30,806 nucleotides of DNA from Welwitschia mirabilis (taxonomy: Eukaryota > Gnetophyta > Gnetopsida > Welwitschiales). The notes beneath the pieces were generated by a model. It was not told the DNA's origin. It saw nothing but the letters and a program-made list of their open reading frames with translations, and searched no databases. The first letter of the stretch is position 1. Every line of letters starts with the position of its first letter. The DNA is taken from assembly GCA_051453625.1 (NCBI GenBank), contig JBOZIK010000001.1:69459334-69490139 (forward strand), in the 5' to 3' direction. This document shows positions 1 through 11,036 of this stretch, piece by piece. Made by a program: the position numbers and the translations under genes.

Positions 1-1277
1 GGTAGAGATGAATAAGCACATACACCTCATATAAGATGCTATATAGAAAAATGGCATCTAAAATGTGGAGGAAAAAATTACTCATGAAAACTAGACTATA
101 ATTTTTAATGAAAATTTCAAATATAGCAATAACATAGATATATAGATTATATAATAAAATTTCATTAGCCTCATTTATACATTTTAAGGTTATAAACAAA
201 AAATAAAGTTACCATAAAATCTATAATAAATCTTGAAATTTTAAGCATAAGCTTTGTAAATTTACCTTTCAACCTAGACAAATATTATTAATAGGATAAA
301 AAGATAGATTATATGTCAGAACATAGTGCTTTCATCTAATTAAAACCCATATATGTAACATCATATGAGAGTTTTATTTTGATAGAACTAAAAAAATACA
401 TTATTTCATTAATCAAAGATGGCTTACTAATTATTCATCCTTTTCCATTTATTATCATAGTTAATTTTAAAAGCATCCTATTAATGCATGCTTGTAAAAA
501 GTTAAAATAAATAAAAAAGATTATATGAATCAATGAAAAATAACATTTCAATAGGAAAAATGAGCCTATAGCAAATATCAATAAAACCAAATAACATTGT
601 TAATTTATGATATCATCATCCTTGTTAAAAGTTAAAATGAATAAGAAAAACTATACAACTCAAAAGTTAAAAGTTAAAATGAATAACAAAAACTATACAA
701 CTTAAAAGTTAAAATGAATAAAATATAAATTATCCAAATCAAAGAAAAGGGCATTTTAATTGGCACAATAAGCCTATCACAAAGATCAATAAAATTAATT
801 ACCATTATTAACCATATTATACTTTTATATTCTTAGCCCTTATTTTTATATCATAATTCAAGTTTTAAACTTTAGACTCATTTTAAATTTTTCTCTTCCC
901 TTTATTATCTTTAACCAATACGGTTTCTAAGTAATTACATCTATGATCTAACTATTATAGGCTACACTATGATGTTTTAATAATGATTTAAGTGATTTAA
1001 AATCTAGCTCCTTCTTCTCAATCTCAAACTTTAGCTTTAAATTTACTTTAAATAGCCACTTGCTCTTAACATCATCTAAATCATTGGTCTCTGAAACATG
1101 TAAAAGTTACATACTTTTATACCTAAAATTTAGTTAAAATACTTTAAGTTTTAAATAAATGAATGGATTTCATTTAATTCCTTTCTTAATTTTTAATTCT
1201 CAAAACAAACACCTTTGAATTCTTCATATATAGCAATTATTTCAAAGCAGGTTTATTTTTTTAAATGTTAAGTTCTT
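1..1277. other. A/T-rich intergenic DNA without a gene
   Basis: I see no coding region, RNA gene or recognisable element here. All reading frames are closed at short intervals. The only structure is the tandem-repeat patch around 491-830, listed separately. The right limit is the candidate target-site duplication of the LINE that follows. Confidence 0.6.
491..830. repeat. Diverged short tandem repeats plus a larger duplication
   Basis: A unit beginning CTTGTTAAAAGTTAAAATGA (621-640) recurs in shortened form near 668 and 705, and a diverged copy starts at 491. Two copies, at about 491-610 and 705-825, continue into a longer shared stretch: a 'gcattttaattggcacaataagcc'-type segment followed by 'atcaataaaa' and a run ending in 'tta'. 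This is a roughly 120-bp diverged duplication with smaller repeats between the copies. It is not assigned to any element. Confidence 0.55.
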
Positions 1278-1291
1278 TCATATTTCCTTTT
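1278..1291. repeat. Candidate LINE target-site duplication, 3' side
   Basis: TCATATTTCCTTTT lies directly beyond the oligo-T run that marks the LINE tail on the minus strand. It matches TCATATTTACCTTTT at 6008-6022 except for one extra A. Read on the minus strand the duplicated block starts AAAAGG, as expected for an L1-type nick at TT/AAAA. The A/T-rich background weakens this somewhat, but both copies sit where the element ends are expected. Confidence 0.6.
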
Positions 1292-1682
1292 CATTTTTTT
1301 TTTAGAGGAAAGGTTGACTATATTAAGAATCAGAATCAGAATATTACAATCAATTCAAACATGTTGGCCTTTCCAAATATGAAGGTCTATTTATCCAATC
1401 ATTGTGATTATCATGTAACTTAATATGTTGATTCGTCTGAAAAATATATACTTCTTTTTCATCAATTAAATAATTCCAAACAAAAAGAAAGGAGAAGAGA
1501 GAGTGAGAAACTACATTACAATTTGGTATCTTCTTTTCAAAGGCATAACTATTTCTATGCTTCCATATTATCCATCATGCCAAAGCTAGTTTAAATCTTT
1601 TTTATTTGTCCACTACAAAAAAAATTCTTCTAGTGAATTAATTAATGGAATTTGACACTTCTGAAAACTTGATTTTGTAAAT

Positions 1683-4651
1683 GAACAATGTAAAAAGGGA
1701 TGACTAACATCCTCTCGTTATTCTCCACATAAGAAGCAATCTTGATTAATTCTAAAGCCTTTTTGTTGAAGATTAATATTCGTGGGCAATTTTCTTGTGA
1801 GAAGAACCCAAAAAATAAAACCTTAACTTTTTCTAGGATATGTAATCTCCAAATATTTTTCTAATTTGTATCATGTTCAAAATATTCCTCATTAATTTTT
1901 TATGCTTTTTTGCTAAGATTCTTCCATTTTTCATCAACACATTGTTTATACTAATATTTTAACTTGTTAAGATTGCTCAAAATTGTAGCGCTGCCTTTAA
2001 CATGGCTATCCATGTTAGTGATCCTTGTTGTAAATTACTATCATATTTTTCTCTGCAAAAATTTATGCATGAAATTTCTGGTTTAAGATGATACTTACAT
2101 CAATTTTGATAAGCATATCTAATTAAGATCCTTCCTAGTTTTTAGTCTTAAGCCACTTGCTAATGTGGGAATAAATTTTTTTTGAAATTTAAAAAGATGC
2201 AAATGTTATTTTCCTTTACCTCTAGAGCATATAAAGGTTTGAATAATCTTATCAATGATTTTTACAACTTTTATGGGCATTATCATGTACGAGGTTGAGT
2301 TTATGGGTATTGATGTAGGGAAAACTTTAGCCAGAAGAATATTTCCTATGCTACTAAGAATGTGATTTTGCCATTTTAATGTTTTAGTACATACCTTTTT
2401 GATAGTTTACTCCCATATCTTTTCTTGAGATTGATCAGAGAAGAATAATGCACCTAGATATTTATTTAGTAATTTTCCTTCAATGTAGTTTAAAACCTGC
2501 AAAATTCTCTGTCTTCTTGTGTGTGGAGAATTGATAAAAAACATTTTATATTTCTCCCAGTTAATTAAAAGATCTATGCTGGAGGAGAATTATAAGAGAG
2601 TATTTTTGACTTTATGCATAGTCAATACATTTAAATCTAAGCATAATAATGTGTTATCTACAAATTTAACTAAAGGGATCCTTAGAGTACTTAGAGATGA
2701 TTTGATTGAATTTGTGTAGATCAAATGAACAAGAGTATTCATTACCATAATAAAAAGAAGAGGGAAGAGAAGGTATCATTATTTTAGGCCAGCATTTGGT
2801 TGAAATTACTCAAATCTTCTACCATTAATAATTATAGAAAAATGAGTGGGTATAAAAGTAAATTAAACAAAAGAAATAAATCTCTAAGGGAATCCCTTAG
2901 ATTGAAGAATATGGATAGTAGTTAATCATTGGATTGAATCAAAGGTTTTAAACATATATAATTTAAAGAACATTGCTCCTTGCTTTTCTTTGAAGTTTGC
3001 TTGAGTAATTTTATTTGCTAATAAGATATTATCATGTAGAGATCTTCCTTTTATAAGAATTACTTGTGATGATGAGATAATATCTATGAGAATGGTGGCC
3101 AATCTTTTTTCCTAAATTTTGGAGATAATTTCATATGAAACATTACATAAACTTATTAACCTATAATCTTGAATTTTAACTGCATTTTTCTTTTTTAAAA
3201 TGAGACATATAAATGTATCACTCATTAGAATGAAGGACTTACTTTTTAAAATATCTCATTAGCTAGATCAATGTAGTTTTTTTTTATAATACTCTAGTGA
3301 ATTTTGTAGAACTCCATTAGAAATCTATCTGAACCTAGGGCCTTATTATTGCTCATATCTTTAATTGCATTCTAGATTTCCTTCTGTAAGAATGATTCCT
3401 CCATTAATTTTTGATGAGCATAATAAATTTTTTATCCTATAGGAATTTCTTTAAAATCAATTGGTTTTGAGTCAAATATTTAAGAAAAATATTGTTTGAA
3501 TTGTTATGCATATTCTTTGTTTCTTTCATGTTTAGTTTTAACTTCCCTTTGATGTTGTAGATGGATCTCATTAGATATTTTATGACTATTAACCACTTGA
3601 AAAAAATAGCAAGTATTCTTATCTGCATCTCTTAACCATTTATTTCTTAATCTTTGTTTCTAGTATAATTCTTCTTTCAATTATAGAGTATGAAGTTTTG
3701 TAAGAAGGTGTTTTCTTTAGGGGTAATGATTCCTCTATAATCATTTTGATTTTACAACTCTGTCAATTTAGCTTCTTTTTATTTCTTTATGATCTTAAAC
3801 TCTATCTAGAAATCTCTACATTAGTATTTTAAGATATGCCTTAACAAAGCCAATTTTTTATTGAAAATATAAGAAGGAGTGCCTGCTATTTTAGTGTGCC
3901 AAATTAATTTAATAACATCTAATATCTTTGGCTCATTCAACCAAGCCACTTCAAATCTAAAAATTTTACTTTTTTAGACAACAAAATTATTTTGAAGAAA
4001 TAGAGGTCTATGATTAGAATGAAATTGAGTCAGAGCTTTAAGCTTGAAGAGATTTATTAAATTAGAAGTAACAAGACTGTGGTCAATTCAAGAGAAAATT
4101 GTATTACTACCCACACGTAGATTACTTCATGAGTATTTAGCTTCATGAAGATAAAGATTTATAAGATTATGCATTTGTAGCCATCTTGCAAATTCTTCCA
4201 TACCTTTATTATAACATAAAGAACCTCCCTTCTTTTTATGAAGTTCCAAAACTTAGTTAAATCATCCAATAATTATATGATTTGGGTGTAAATCATTTAC
4301 CACTCTATTTAGGCAATTCATTATTTACTACCAAGTTTGTAGACCATAGAAACTTATTATTCTTAATATTGCCTTCTCTAATTCTTAGTCCATTGTGATG
4401 TGCCACTCTAATTTCTTTACTACACTAACTTTTCCTTTTCTCCAAAGAACCATTAGTCATCCTTTTTTTTCTCTTACTATAATAGATATTATTTGTTAGT
4501 TTTATCTTAGAGTAAAATTTTAGAGTTTTTCCTCATTTATTTTTATTTCTTGTAAAAGACATATTTCTATTTTTATTTTCATAATAATGAACCATAAATG
4601 GAAAATCTTATGAGTGCTTCTTAGCCCTCTATAGTTCTAGGATAAAATCAT
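1683..4651 (-). pseudogene. LINE ORF2 remnant: endonuclease, reverse transcriptase, zinc finger
   Basis: This is the polyprotein that nicks the target and copies LINE RNA. Starting at an ATG at 4651, the minus strand reads MILS-stop-NYRGLRS, the endonuclease opening LSWNCRGL with Trp changed to a stop and Cys to Tyr. ICLLQEIKI follows near 4535-4566, then SNLRVGSNTIFS and IDHSLV at about 4076-4142. Reverse transcriptase shows NKALGSDRFLMEF at about 3310-3360 (usually SPGPDGF), KGRSLHDNILLANKI near 3000-3050, and VKFVDNTLL at about 2650-2670, where the usual FADD is FVDN. INWEKYKMFFIN and KYLGALFF follow. A CxxC zinc finger, CFLCGE and EDVSHPFLHC, ends it at 1683-1742. There are many stops and frameshifts. 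One catalytic Asp is replaced by Asn, so it is inactive. Confidence 0.85.
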
Positions 4652-4689
4652 TTTTTAATGGAGGAATGTAGTGTGTGTTTATTTCCTTT

Positions 4690-5825
4690 ACAAATTTCCT
4701 CTAAAGCTTGTAACTTCATTTTATCAATATTTTTTTTAACCCTCTTTTTGTTAGACTAGATGTGCTTTTGGATCTCATCATTCTCGCTTCTATTGTATTG
4801 GCCTCCATATCTATAATTTGATGGCCTTCAACTCTTATTTTAATTGGTGTTTATTCAAAGGAAATATCTACAATCATTTCATCATTTTTCATGGATTTAT
4901 GTCTTTTATTATCCTCTGTTTGAGCATATGAAACCTTGTCATTATCCAAATCCAAGTTATTAGAGGGACGATCACATTCCTCCAAATTAACTTTATCTTA
5001 AATATGGTGTGTATTACCACTTTTTTCTTATTTTTTAAGGAACTCCAAAATGTTTGTTAAAGTGTTATGTTTGTTCATTAGAATGCAATTAGGAGGAGGT
5101 AAATCCTTCTTTTTTTACTTTTTTCAAACTTCTTGTCATTCCTCTAGTTCCTTCTCTTTCTTTATGACCATTCTATAAGCTTTTGTATTATGACATTTTT
5201 AACCACATTTAATGTAAGGAACTAGAACATTTTCAAATTCCATCTTAAAGGTTTTCAACCCTTATGATGTGTGCAGTTTTAATTCCATTATTTGCAAATT
5301 TTCAAGGCTAGTAAGAATGCAAAATCTTGCAACCACCGTTCTAGTTTCTTCTAATATTTGTCTATCTATTCTAATAATTTTATCAAATGACTTTACTACT
5401 TCCTAAACTAATATTAATGTAAAAATATCTGGGTTTGGGTTTACTACGTGAAGCCAATAGGGGATCTCTTAAAAAATATCTTCCTTTTCCAAAAGAAAAG
5501 GCTTCCATTTAGTAAGAGAAAGCCCTTTCCTTCTTAAAAAATATGGACCATTGGCCAAAACATTATTCTTATCAACAAATGAAGAGAAAATAAAGTGGAT
5601 TAAGCCATCACAAAGAGGGATTATCTCATAGATATCATAAATCCTCTAGGTTTGGTCACACCATCTATGAATCTTATTAATAAAGGGTTGTCCTCCTACT
5701 GATAGAAATTTGCCTATGAGACTATTTTCATACCTTTGAACAATCCAATTTTTGTATGCCTCTCAAAGCATAACCATGATAGCATTTCCATTTCTCTTTA
5801 CTAGAGAGTCCAGATTTGACTCCAT
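4690..5825 (-). pseudogene. LINE ORF1 remnant: DUF4283 and CCHC-like RNA-binding protein
   Basis: Plant L1 elements carry a first ORF with a DUF4283 domain and a zinc knuckle, thought to bind LINE RNA. On the minus strand an ATG at 5825 opens MESNLDSLVKRNGNA. A stretch with the DUF4283 pattern follows: ENSLIGKFLSVGGQPF, then IIPLCDGLIHFIFSSFVDKN and VLANGPYFL, and after a frameshift IIRIDRQILEETRTVVARFC. A broken zinc knuckle sits at about 5175-5220 (VPYIKCG, stop, KCHNTKAY), with only part of the CCHC ligands left. The C-terminal third is low in motifs. It lies just upstream of the endonuclease start at 4651, the usual ORF1-ORF2 order. Several in-frame stops show it is a pseudogene. The C-terminal boundary is a guess. 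Confidence 0.78.
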
Positions 5826-6007
5826 GTGTTTTCTCCACTACCAAGTTCCTAAATTAGATTTAGAAGTAGGAAGCAAATAGAGCATTTTGTTCAAGTTCTT
5901 CTAAATTAAGCTTTAAATAAGATAATTATAAGAGTACAAAGACTATGATGCATCTTAAATTCTAAAAAGAGATTAAAAAAAGGGAAAAGAGAGAGAAACA
6001 TGTATTA

Positions 6008-6022
6008 TCATATTTACCTTTT
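6008..6022. repeat. Candidate LINE target-site duplication, 5' side
   Basis: TCATATTTACCTTTT is the partner of 1278-1291 (14 of 15 positions, one inserted A). It lies about 180 bp upstream of the ORF1 start on the minus strand, a reasonable leader length. Confidence 0.6.
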
Positions 6023-7650
6023 AGAAGTGATTATAGTTCTAGACTTATTCTTGTGAAAGAAATATTTTTCTTTTTTTATTTGTCTATGTATGGAAAAACA
6101 AAATATCAACCTTAATAAATAAAATNNNNNNNNNNTAAACATAGAGTGAAAAAGAAATGGAATACCCTTTTCAAAAAAGCTATATTTTAATTAACATTTG
6201 CAACTACTATTTCATAAAATCTTCATTAAATTTCATTCTTAAATGGATCTTCTTATTTGTAATCCTTAATCTTAAAGCATTTATTTATTAATTTGTTAAT
6301 TAATTAATCTTTCAAAATGAAATTATCTTAAAAAGATGTACTAATAATCTAGTTCAATCCTTCATAGCTTCTTGTAACTATAATCCTTTTAGGGTTTTCT
6401 CCATCTAAAAACTTACCATTTTCCCCATGTATTTTTATTTATTCATTTACAATATTAGAATTAAGTTTTTCCCATTTAATGCATATTTTATCAATTAATA
6501 ACTAAAAGTATATCAATGTAGCCTAGTCTAAGCTCATGAATTTTTAATTCTTCTAAATCTTTATAAGAGGAAATAAATGAAATCCACATGAAAATCAAAA
6601 ATTCATAAGTTTTTAGAGATTATCATTACCTTAAAATCTTTTTTCAAAGTAAAGTTGACTAGTCCATGGAAATTATAGTTTTAACTAGATTTATAAAACA
6701 TAGATGAATGAATGAGCTAAAACACTTATAGATTTAAAAGTTAATTTTATTAAGTATTTTTTTAATGAAACATTAAAAATTTTGAGAAAATATAAAGTTA
6801 AAAGAAAATAATTTGTAATTAAAAATTATTTAAAAAATCTTTAAACGTATTTAATAGTTTGAAAACAAAAGAATAAACGCCATAAGATATTTATGATTAG
6901 AAATGTTTTTATTAATTTCTTTTCAAAAGATTTATTTATGAGTTATAGTCTTTTAAAATAATATAAACTAATTGAAAAGTCCCTCTTGAAAGTTGTAGGT
7001 TAAGACATAATCATGAGAAGGGTACTATTGCTTATAAATTAAAATAGATTTTAGATCTAGAATGTGATCTTTATGCTAAAATTTAAACTTCATTTCATGG
7101 CATTAACCTCCATTTGATAAGATTAAAGATTTTTACGATAGCTACATTAAATCTCTTGATCTAAAAGACTTTAGAAAATCATAGGACTTGCATTAAAGAG
7201 GATTTAGATTGCTAAAAGTTAGAACAAACATGAAGAGAAACTAGAATGTCTTTTCCCTATTTCTTTGAACTATCTTTCTTCTATTTCACACTAATAGAAA
7301 CTAGGCTATAATTAGGACTCAATCCTAAGAATACTTTCCTTCACCTATAGATATGAGAGCTCCTAATATTTATCCTAAATAAACTCTCACTTACTATAAA
7401 AATAATGACATTAAGATAAGAAGGTAAAGGTTAATATCTAAATCTAAAAGGAGATAACAATAGAGAAACAAGGATAGTGATATCATTCACCTTACTAATA
7501 TGAGCCTAATTTTTTAGTTTTTCTACTTCTATTTACAATAGCTTTATTTATTACTTTTTATATAATTAAAACATATGATTTTTATAGCATTGTATTTATC
7601 CTTAAAATAACATTCTTTTAGTTACCATCAAACTTAAACCACTTAGAGTT
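6023..7650. other. A/T-rich DNA without a recognisable gene
   Basis: I found no reading frame with protein-like content, no LTR-type primer site and no RNA gene. A 10-N gap lies at 6126-6135. It may be old decayed element sequence, but nothing in it is diagnostic. Confidence 0.55.
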
Positions 7651-7832
7651 NNNNNNNNNNNNNNNNNNNNNNNNNNNNNNNNNNNNNNNNNNNNNNNNNN
7701 NNNNNNNNNNNNNNNNNNNNNNNNNNNNNNNNNNNNNNNNNNNNNNNNNNNNNNNNNNNNNNNNNNNNNNNNNNNNNNNNNNNNNNNNNNNNNNNNNNNN
7801 NNNNNNNNNNNNNNNNNNNNNNNNNNNNNNNN
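7651..7832. other. Assembly gap of 182 N
   Basis: Unsequenced. It lies just downstream (minus strand) of a copia pol fragment, so the RNase H continuation of that fragment may be inside the gap. Confidence 0.99.
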
Positions 7833-7903
7833 AATATCTATTTTTTATTAGATTTTATTAAGGTGTGTATTACTTGAAAAGCTCTAGGTTATGTAATAAA
7901 CTA

Positions 7904-8161
7904 CTATATTATAGAGTCAATATAGTAAAAGTTTATCATAGTAGCCATTATGATGTTAGATTCTTTAATTCTATGTATTAAAGCCTCCATGATTTTGATA
8001 GCCCTTCGTTGAGTACTATCTAAATATCTTACTATATTGATTATTAATTTCATGTGTTTTTCATTTTGATAATGCATAAATCCAGTAAACATGCTAATAG
8101 TAGATTTGATCTCTAGTATTAAATTCATCAAATATATTAAGTTGCTAACTAACTTTGACAT
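7904..8161 (-). pseudogene. Copia pol fragment, RT to RNase H junction
   Basis: The minus strand has an open 85-residue stretch whose core reads LVSNLIYLMN, then FMHYQNEKHMK and INIVRYLDST. This matches the well-known Ty1/copia stretch after the RT palm (LVGSLIYLT, then SRFMH....H, then KRILRYLKGT). The segment normally joins reverse transcriptase to RNase H. No YVDD upstream or RNase H core downstream could be found, so it is an orphan fragment of one more copia element, distinct from the two described to the right. The family call comes from this one conserved stretch. The first ATG is chance; the homology begins a few residues later. Confidence 0.65.
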
Positions 8162-8229
8162 TTCATGGGCTTAGTCATATTCATTATTTTATTAGGTTTT
8201 ATCTTCATAACTGACTTTATATGAGTTGT

Positions 8230-8950
8230 TTAATCATTAATAATTCTTTAACTATTATTCATTAAGTATTTCACTAACATATTTTTAATACCATTTTACT
8301 ATTTATTCATATTCAAAAAAACTAGAAAATACTTCTCTAAGGTGTAAAATGTTAAACTTTTGAGTAAGAATATTGTAATGTTTTAAATTACTAAATTAAG
8401 ATTGAACTTGCATCTAAAAGAAACATTAGCAATTAAAGAATAAAAAATTTAATAACACTTAAATTAAATATAACTAAAGTATGTATTTATTAAGATAATA
8501 TTAGTTTATCCTCTATATCTTATTCTAGTTTTGGAATAGTGATCAAAAATAAAAACATGGCCTATACACTAGCTTCCTTTCTAGGATTCTTTAGGATTAG
8601 CCAAGGTTGTCATCAATTACATCCACCTAGTTTATCAATCCATGTAACATCATAGGCTTATGAATTAAGACAAAGGGAGAGAATGTATAGTTTAAGGGTT
8701 ATACCCTTATATTACATAGAAGTTAACTACATATTAGTCATAAATAAAAAAATTATTACTTAATTAGAAAGTATACTTGGATTATTACATTTACTTCCAT
8801 TTAATTTCTTAGTTCATCCTTAAGTAAAGATCCTTTAGTGAATGGATTACTTATTCTTGCATCCAATAGTTATCCATGTTTAGTCTCCACTACTCTCTAC
8901 AATAAATACATTAATATGAAGATCAATTAAGATAATAGAAGCTAACAACC
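8230..8950. other. A/T-rich DNA without a recognisable gene
   Basis: This is the spacer between the copia fragment and the gypsy integrase. If the gypsy element kept its order, its 3' untranslated region or LTR should begin here on the minus strand. I could not identify an LTR start or a purine tract. Confidence 0.5.
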
Positions 8951-8954
8951 TATT

Positions 8955-10294
8955 TTTCAATTAAATAATTACAAAAATATTTATCTCATGAATTCTATAT
9001 TCTTCCATGTATTTTGATTGCAACATGTCCATTTAATCAACACTTCTATGATGCTTTTATTTTAGATTTTTCTAACATATGTGTTTAGAATTTCTTCTGA
9101 CTAGGTGTCAAAAGCAAGAATTGATTTCAATAAGATGTGTTTTCAATCAAGTGTATAGTCTTGGATTTTTTCCTCATAACATAGTTTTAGCAAATTCATA
9201 TATAATACTAAATGAATTCTTGATAATTGCAATAGTAATTCCAATTTATATGTCAAGTCTTCGATTTATTCCATGATCTTAAATGGTTCATAGTATCAAT
9301 GAAGAAACTCATGATACTTTTCTAGTCTTCATAGAGCTTCTTCGTAGTTTAACTCATGAGAGAACATAATTTTCTAGTTAAAAGACACTGCTTGAGTGCT
9401 TTTGGTTATATAATTTATTATATCTATTTTGAGCTAAGCATAGTTACTTCTTCATTTAATTTATGATTTACTCTACATATATTACTCTAGAGGTAGTCCT
9501 TCCTATCTATATTTACATAGGATCTAATCATAATATTAGAGTGGAACAATTTCTTTCATACATGACCTCCAAATGCGAGCATTCTATAGATGTCTAAAAG
9601 ATCTAGTTAAAGGTAAATTCCTTTTAGCTCTATATATTCTTGGACTTTCTTACCATAAAACACTAAAGAATGTCCTCTAGAATTTAATTAATCCTCTCTA
9701 TTTTTTTATGTATTTTAGGGTGATAATGTTATTAAATTAAATATTAGTTATAATATGATGGAAGAAGATTTGTTAAAATTCTACTAAAAACTTAAGATCT
9801 TAGTCTATGAAAATGATATATGGTACTCCATGTAATATGAAGATTCCTTATGTGAAATATAAAGCTAATTCTTCTATAATATTCATACTCTTAATTAAGA
9901 TAAAANNNNNNNNNNNNNNNNNNNNNNNNNNNGAAATAAAATTGAGGTTACAATTTTTCTTATTATATGGTAAACCTATAATGAAATCCATTTTGATTTC
10001 TTTCCAATTCCATTTATTTATGTCATGAAGCTGAAGAATTCCTACTAGTCTTATTTATTCACATCTCACTTGTTAATAAATTAAATAGTTCTCAATGTAT
10101 TATTTCATATCTACTTTCATTCTTAACTAAAAATAAGTATTTGCTTAACCTATGGTAATTTCATACAAAACCTAGATGTCTTTCATAGGGTACATAATGC
10201 ATTTTGAACATTAGTATCCTTCTCCATTTACCTTATGGAATACATAGTCATCTGTTTTTTACAAGTAACCATCCTATGAAATTATAAAGATCTC
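8955..10294 (-). pseudogene. Ty3/gypsy integrase remnant, Tekay/Del-like
   Basis: Read on the minus strand from 10294, the order is that of a chromovirus integrase. First comes a DGYL start of the zinc-binding region. Then there is VGILQLHDINKWNWKEIKMD followed by FIIGLPYNKK at about 10060-9950 (family pattern GLLQPLPIP..KWE.I.MDFV.GLP). HGVPYIIFID-stop-D follows near 9800-9840 (usually HGVP..IVSDRDPKF). Then a degraded HPQTDGQTERVNQ-like block lies near 9690-9730. The C-terminal tail VLIKWTCCNQNTWKNIEFMR at about 8990-9050 resembles the V.V.W......EATWE.E..M ending of Tekay/Del polyproteins. The second catalytic Asp has become a stop, and many other stops are present. A 27-N gap (9906-9932) interrupts the core. 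The sequence ends at the 5' LTR of Copia 1, which split this element. Confidence 0.8.
9906..9932. other. Assembly gap of 27 N
   Basis: The gap falls within the integrase core of the gypsy remnant. Homology continues on both sides, so the gap is probably close to its true size. Confidence 0.99.
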
Positions 10295-10420
10295 TATTAA
10301 TGAATTATTATTTATTAATTGATGTCAAACTAATGTCAATTGATCACTTACAGGTCAGAAGCTAAAGTAATATTTGTCATATTTTGATCCTAAAAACTAT
10401 TAAGTCTTATTACCTTCTTT

Positions 10421-10940
10421 GAGAATTCAACTGAACTTCTAAGGGGTCAACTGCACCTGAAGAAACTTTTAGAAATGAACTAAATTTAGAGGGGTTGGCT
10501 AGACATATGAGGGATCAACTAGACTTATGAACCTAAGAATTAGTACTCTTGAACTAATTGTTAAGAGATCAATTTGACATGCGAGGGGTTGACCACACTT
10601 GATCACTATGCACCCAATACTTCCTATTCAATCATGAAGGATTTGACTAAACACCTAAGGAATTAACTAGATCTCAAAAATGAGCATTAAAACTTCACAC
10701 CTAATCATCAAGGAGTCTATTAAATTCCTAAGGAGTTGACTAGACTTAATACAGAAATACTAAGATAGATTTTTATTAGGACCAAGTAGGTAACCAGATA
10801 GATATGTGGGCAACCATATGAGTAGTTGATTAGACTCTGATGGTTTGACTAGACATGAATATATAAGAAACTTGGTCAATTAGAAATTTTACTAGGGTAA
10901 CCTATTTAATTAACAACACTAGAAGGGGACCGACCATGGT
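10421..10940 (+). repeat. Array of degenerate GTCGAC-centred motifs in the 5' LTR
   Basis: About 14 dispersed copies of a motif close to AGGGGTCGACTAGAC lie at 20-50-bp spacing. Examples are GGGGTCAACTGCAC (10443), GGGGTTGGCTAGAC (10490), GGGATCAACTAGAC (10511), GGGGTTGACCACAC (10585), AGGAGTTGACTAGAC (10731), TGGTTTGACTAGAC (10840) and GGGGACCGACCATGG (near 10925). The central TCGA is mostly changed to TTGA or TCAA, as expected from decay of methylated CpG. The corresponding array in the 3' LTR is at about 21070-21610. Confidence 0.8.
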
Positions 10941-11027
10941 GGAAATAGAAATTTTATAGCTAGTATATAGTCATTTATGGCTATTGGAAGAGAATTTTCA
11001 CTTATAATAATCCTAAAAGTCTTTCAC

Positions 11028-11036
11028 TATAAATAG
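11028..11036 (+). promoter_or_regulatory. TATA box of the Copia 1 LTR promoter
   Basis: TATAAATAG in the context CACTATAAATAG is conserved in the 3' LTR at 21700-21708 despite heavy divergence around it. It sits about 90 bp downstream of the motif array, consistent with an upstream regulatory block and a downstream R region. Confidence 0.7.

Larger units (their letters stand above)
1292..6007 (-). mobile_element. L1-type LINE (non-LTR retrotransposon), near full length, decayed
   Basis: The minus strand carries, in order, a short leader (about 6007-5826), a DUF4283/CCHC first ORF, and a second ORF with apurinic endonuclease, reverse transcriptase and zf-RVT-type zinc finger. A 10-base oligo-T run at 1294-1303 (the A tail on the minus strand) closes it. 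Total length is about 4.7 kb, shorter than many plant L1s, mostly through small deletions. Every domain contains stops and frameshifts, so the copy is dead. A candidate target-site duplication flanks it. The family assignment is firm from the motifs; the exact 5' end depends on the duplication being real. Confidence 0.85.

Noticed and set aside
2519-2719. Plus-strand 66-codon open frame
   Set aside because: Antisense to the LINE reverse transcriptase around the FVDN motif; no protein pattern.
9079-9276. Plus-strand 65-codon open frame
   Set aside because: Antisense to the C-terminal part of the gypsy integrase region.
10421-10940. CRISPR-like repeat-spacer array
   Set aside because: The motifs are short, degenerate and unevenly spaced inside an LTR of a plant retrotransposon; no cas genes are present.
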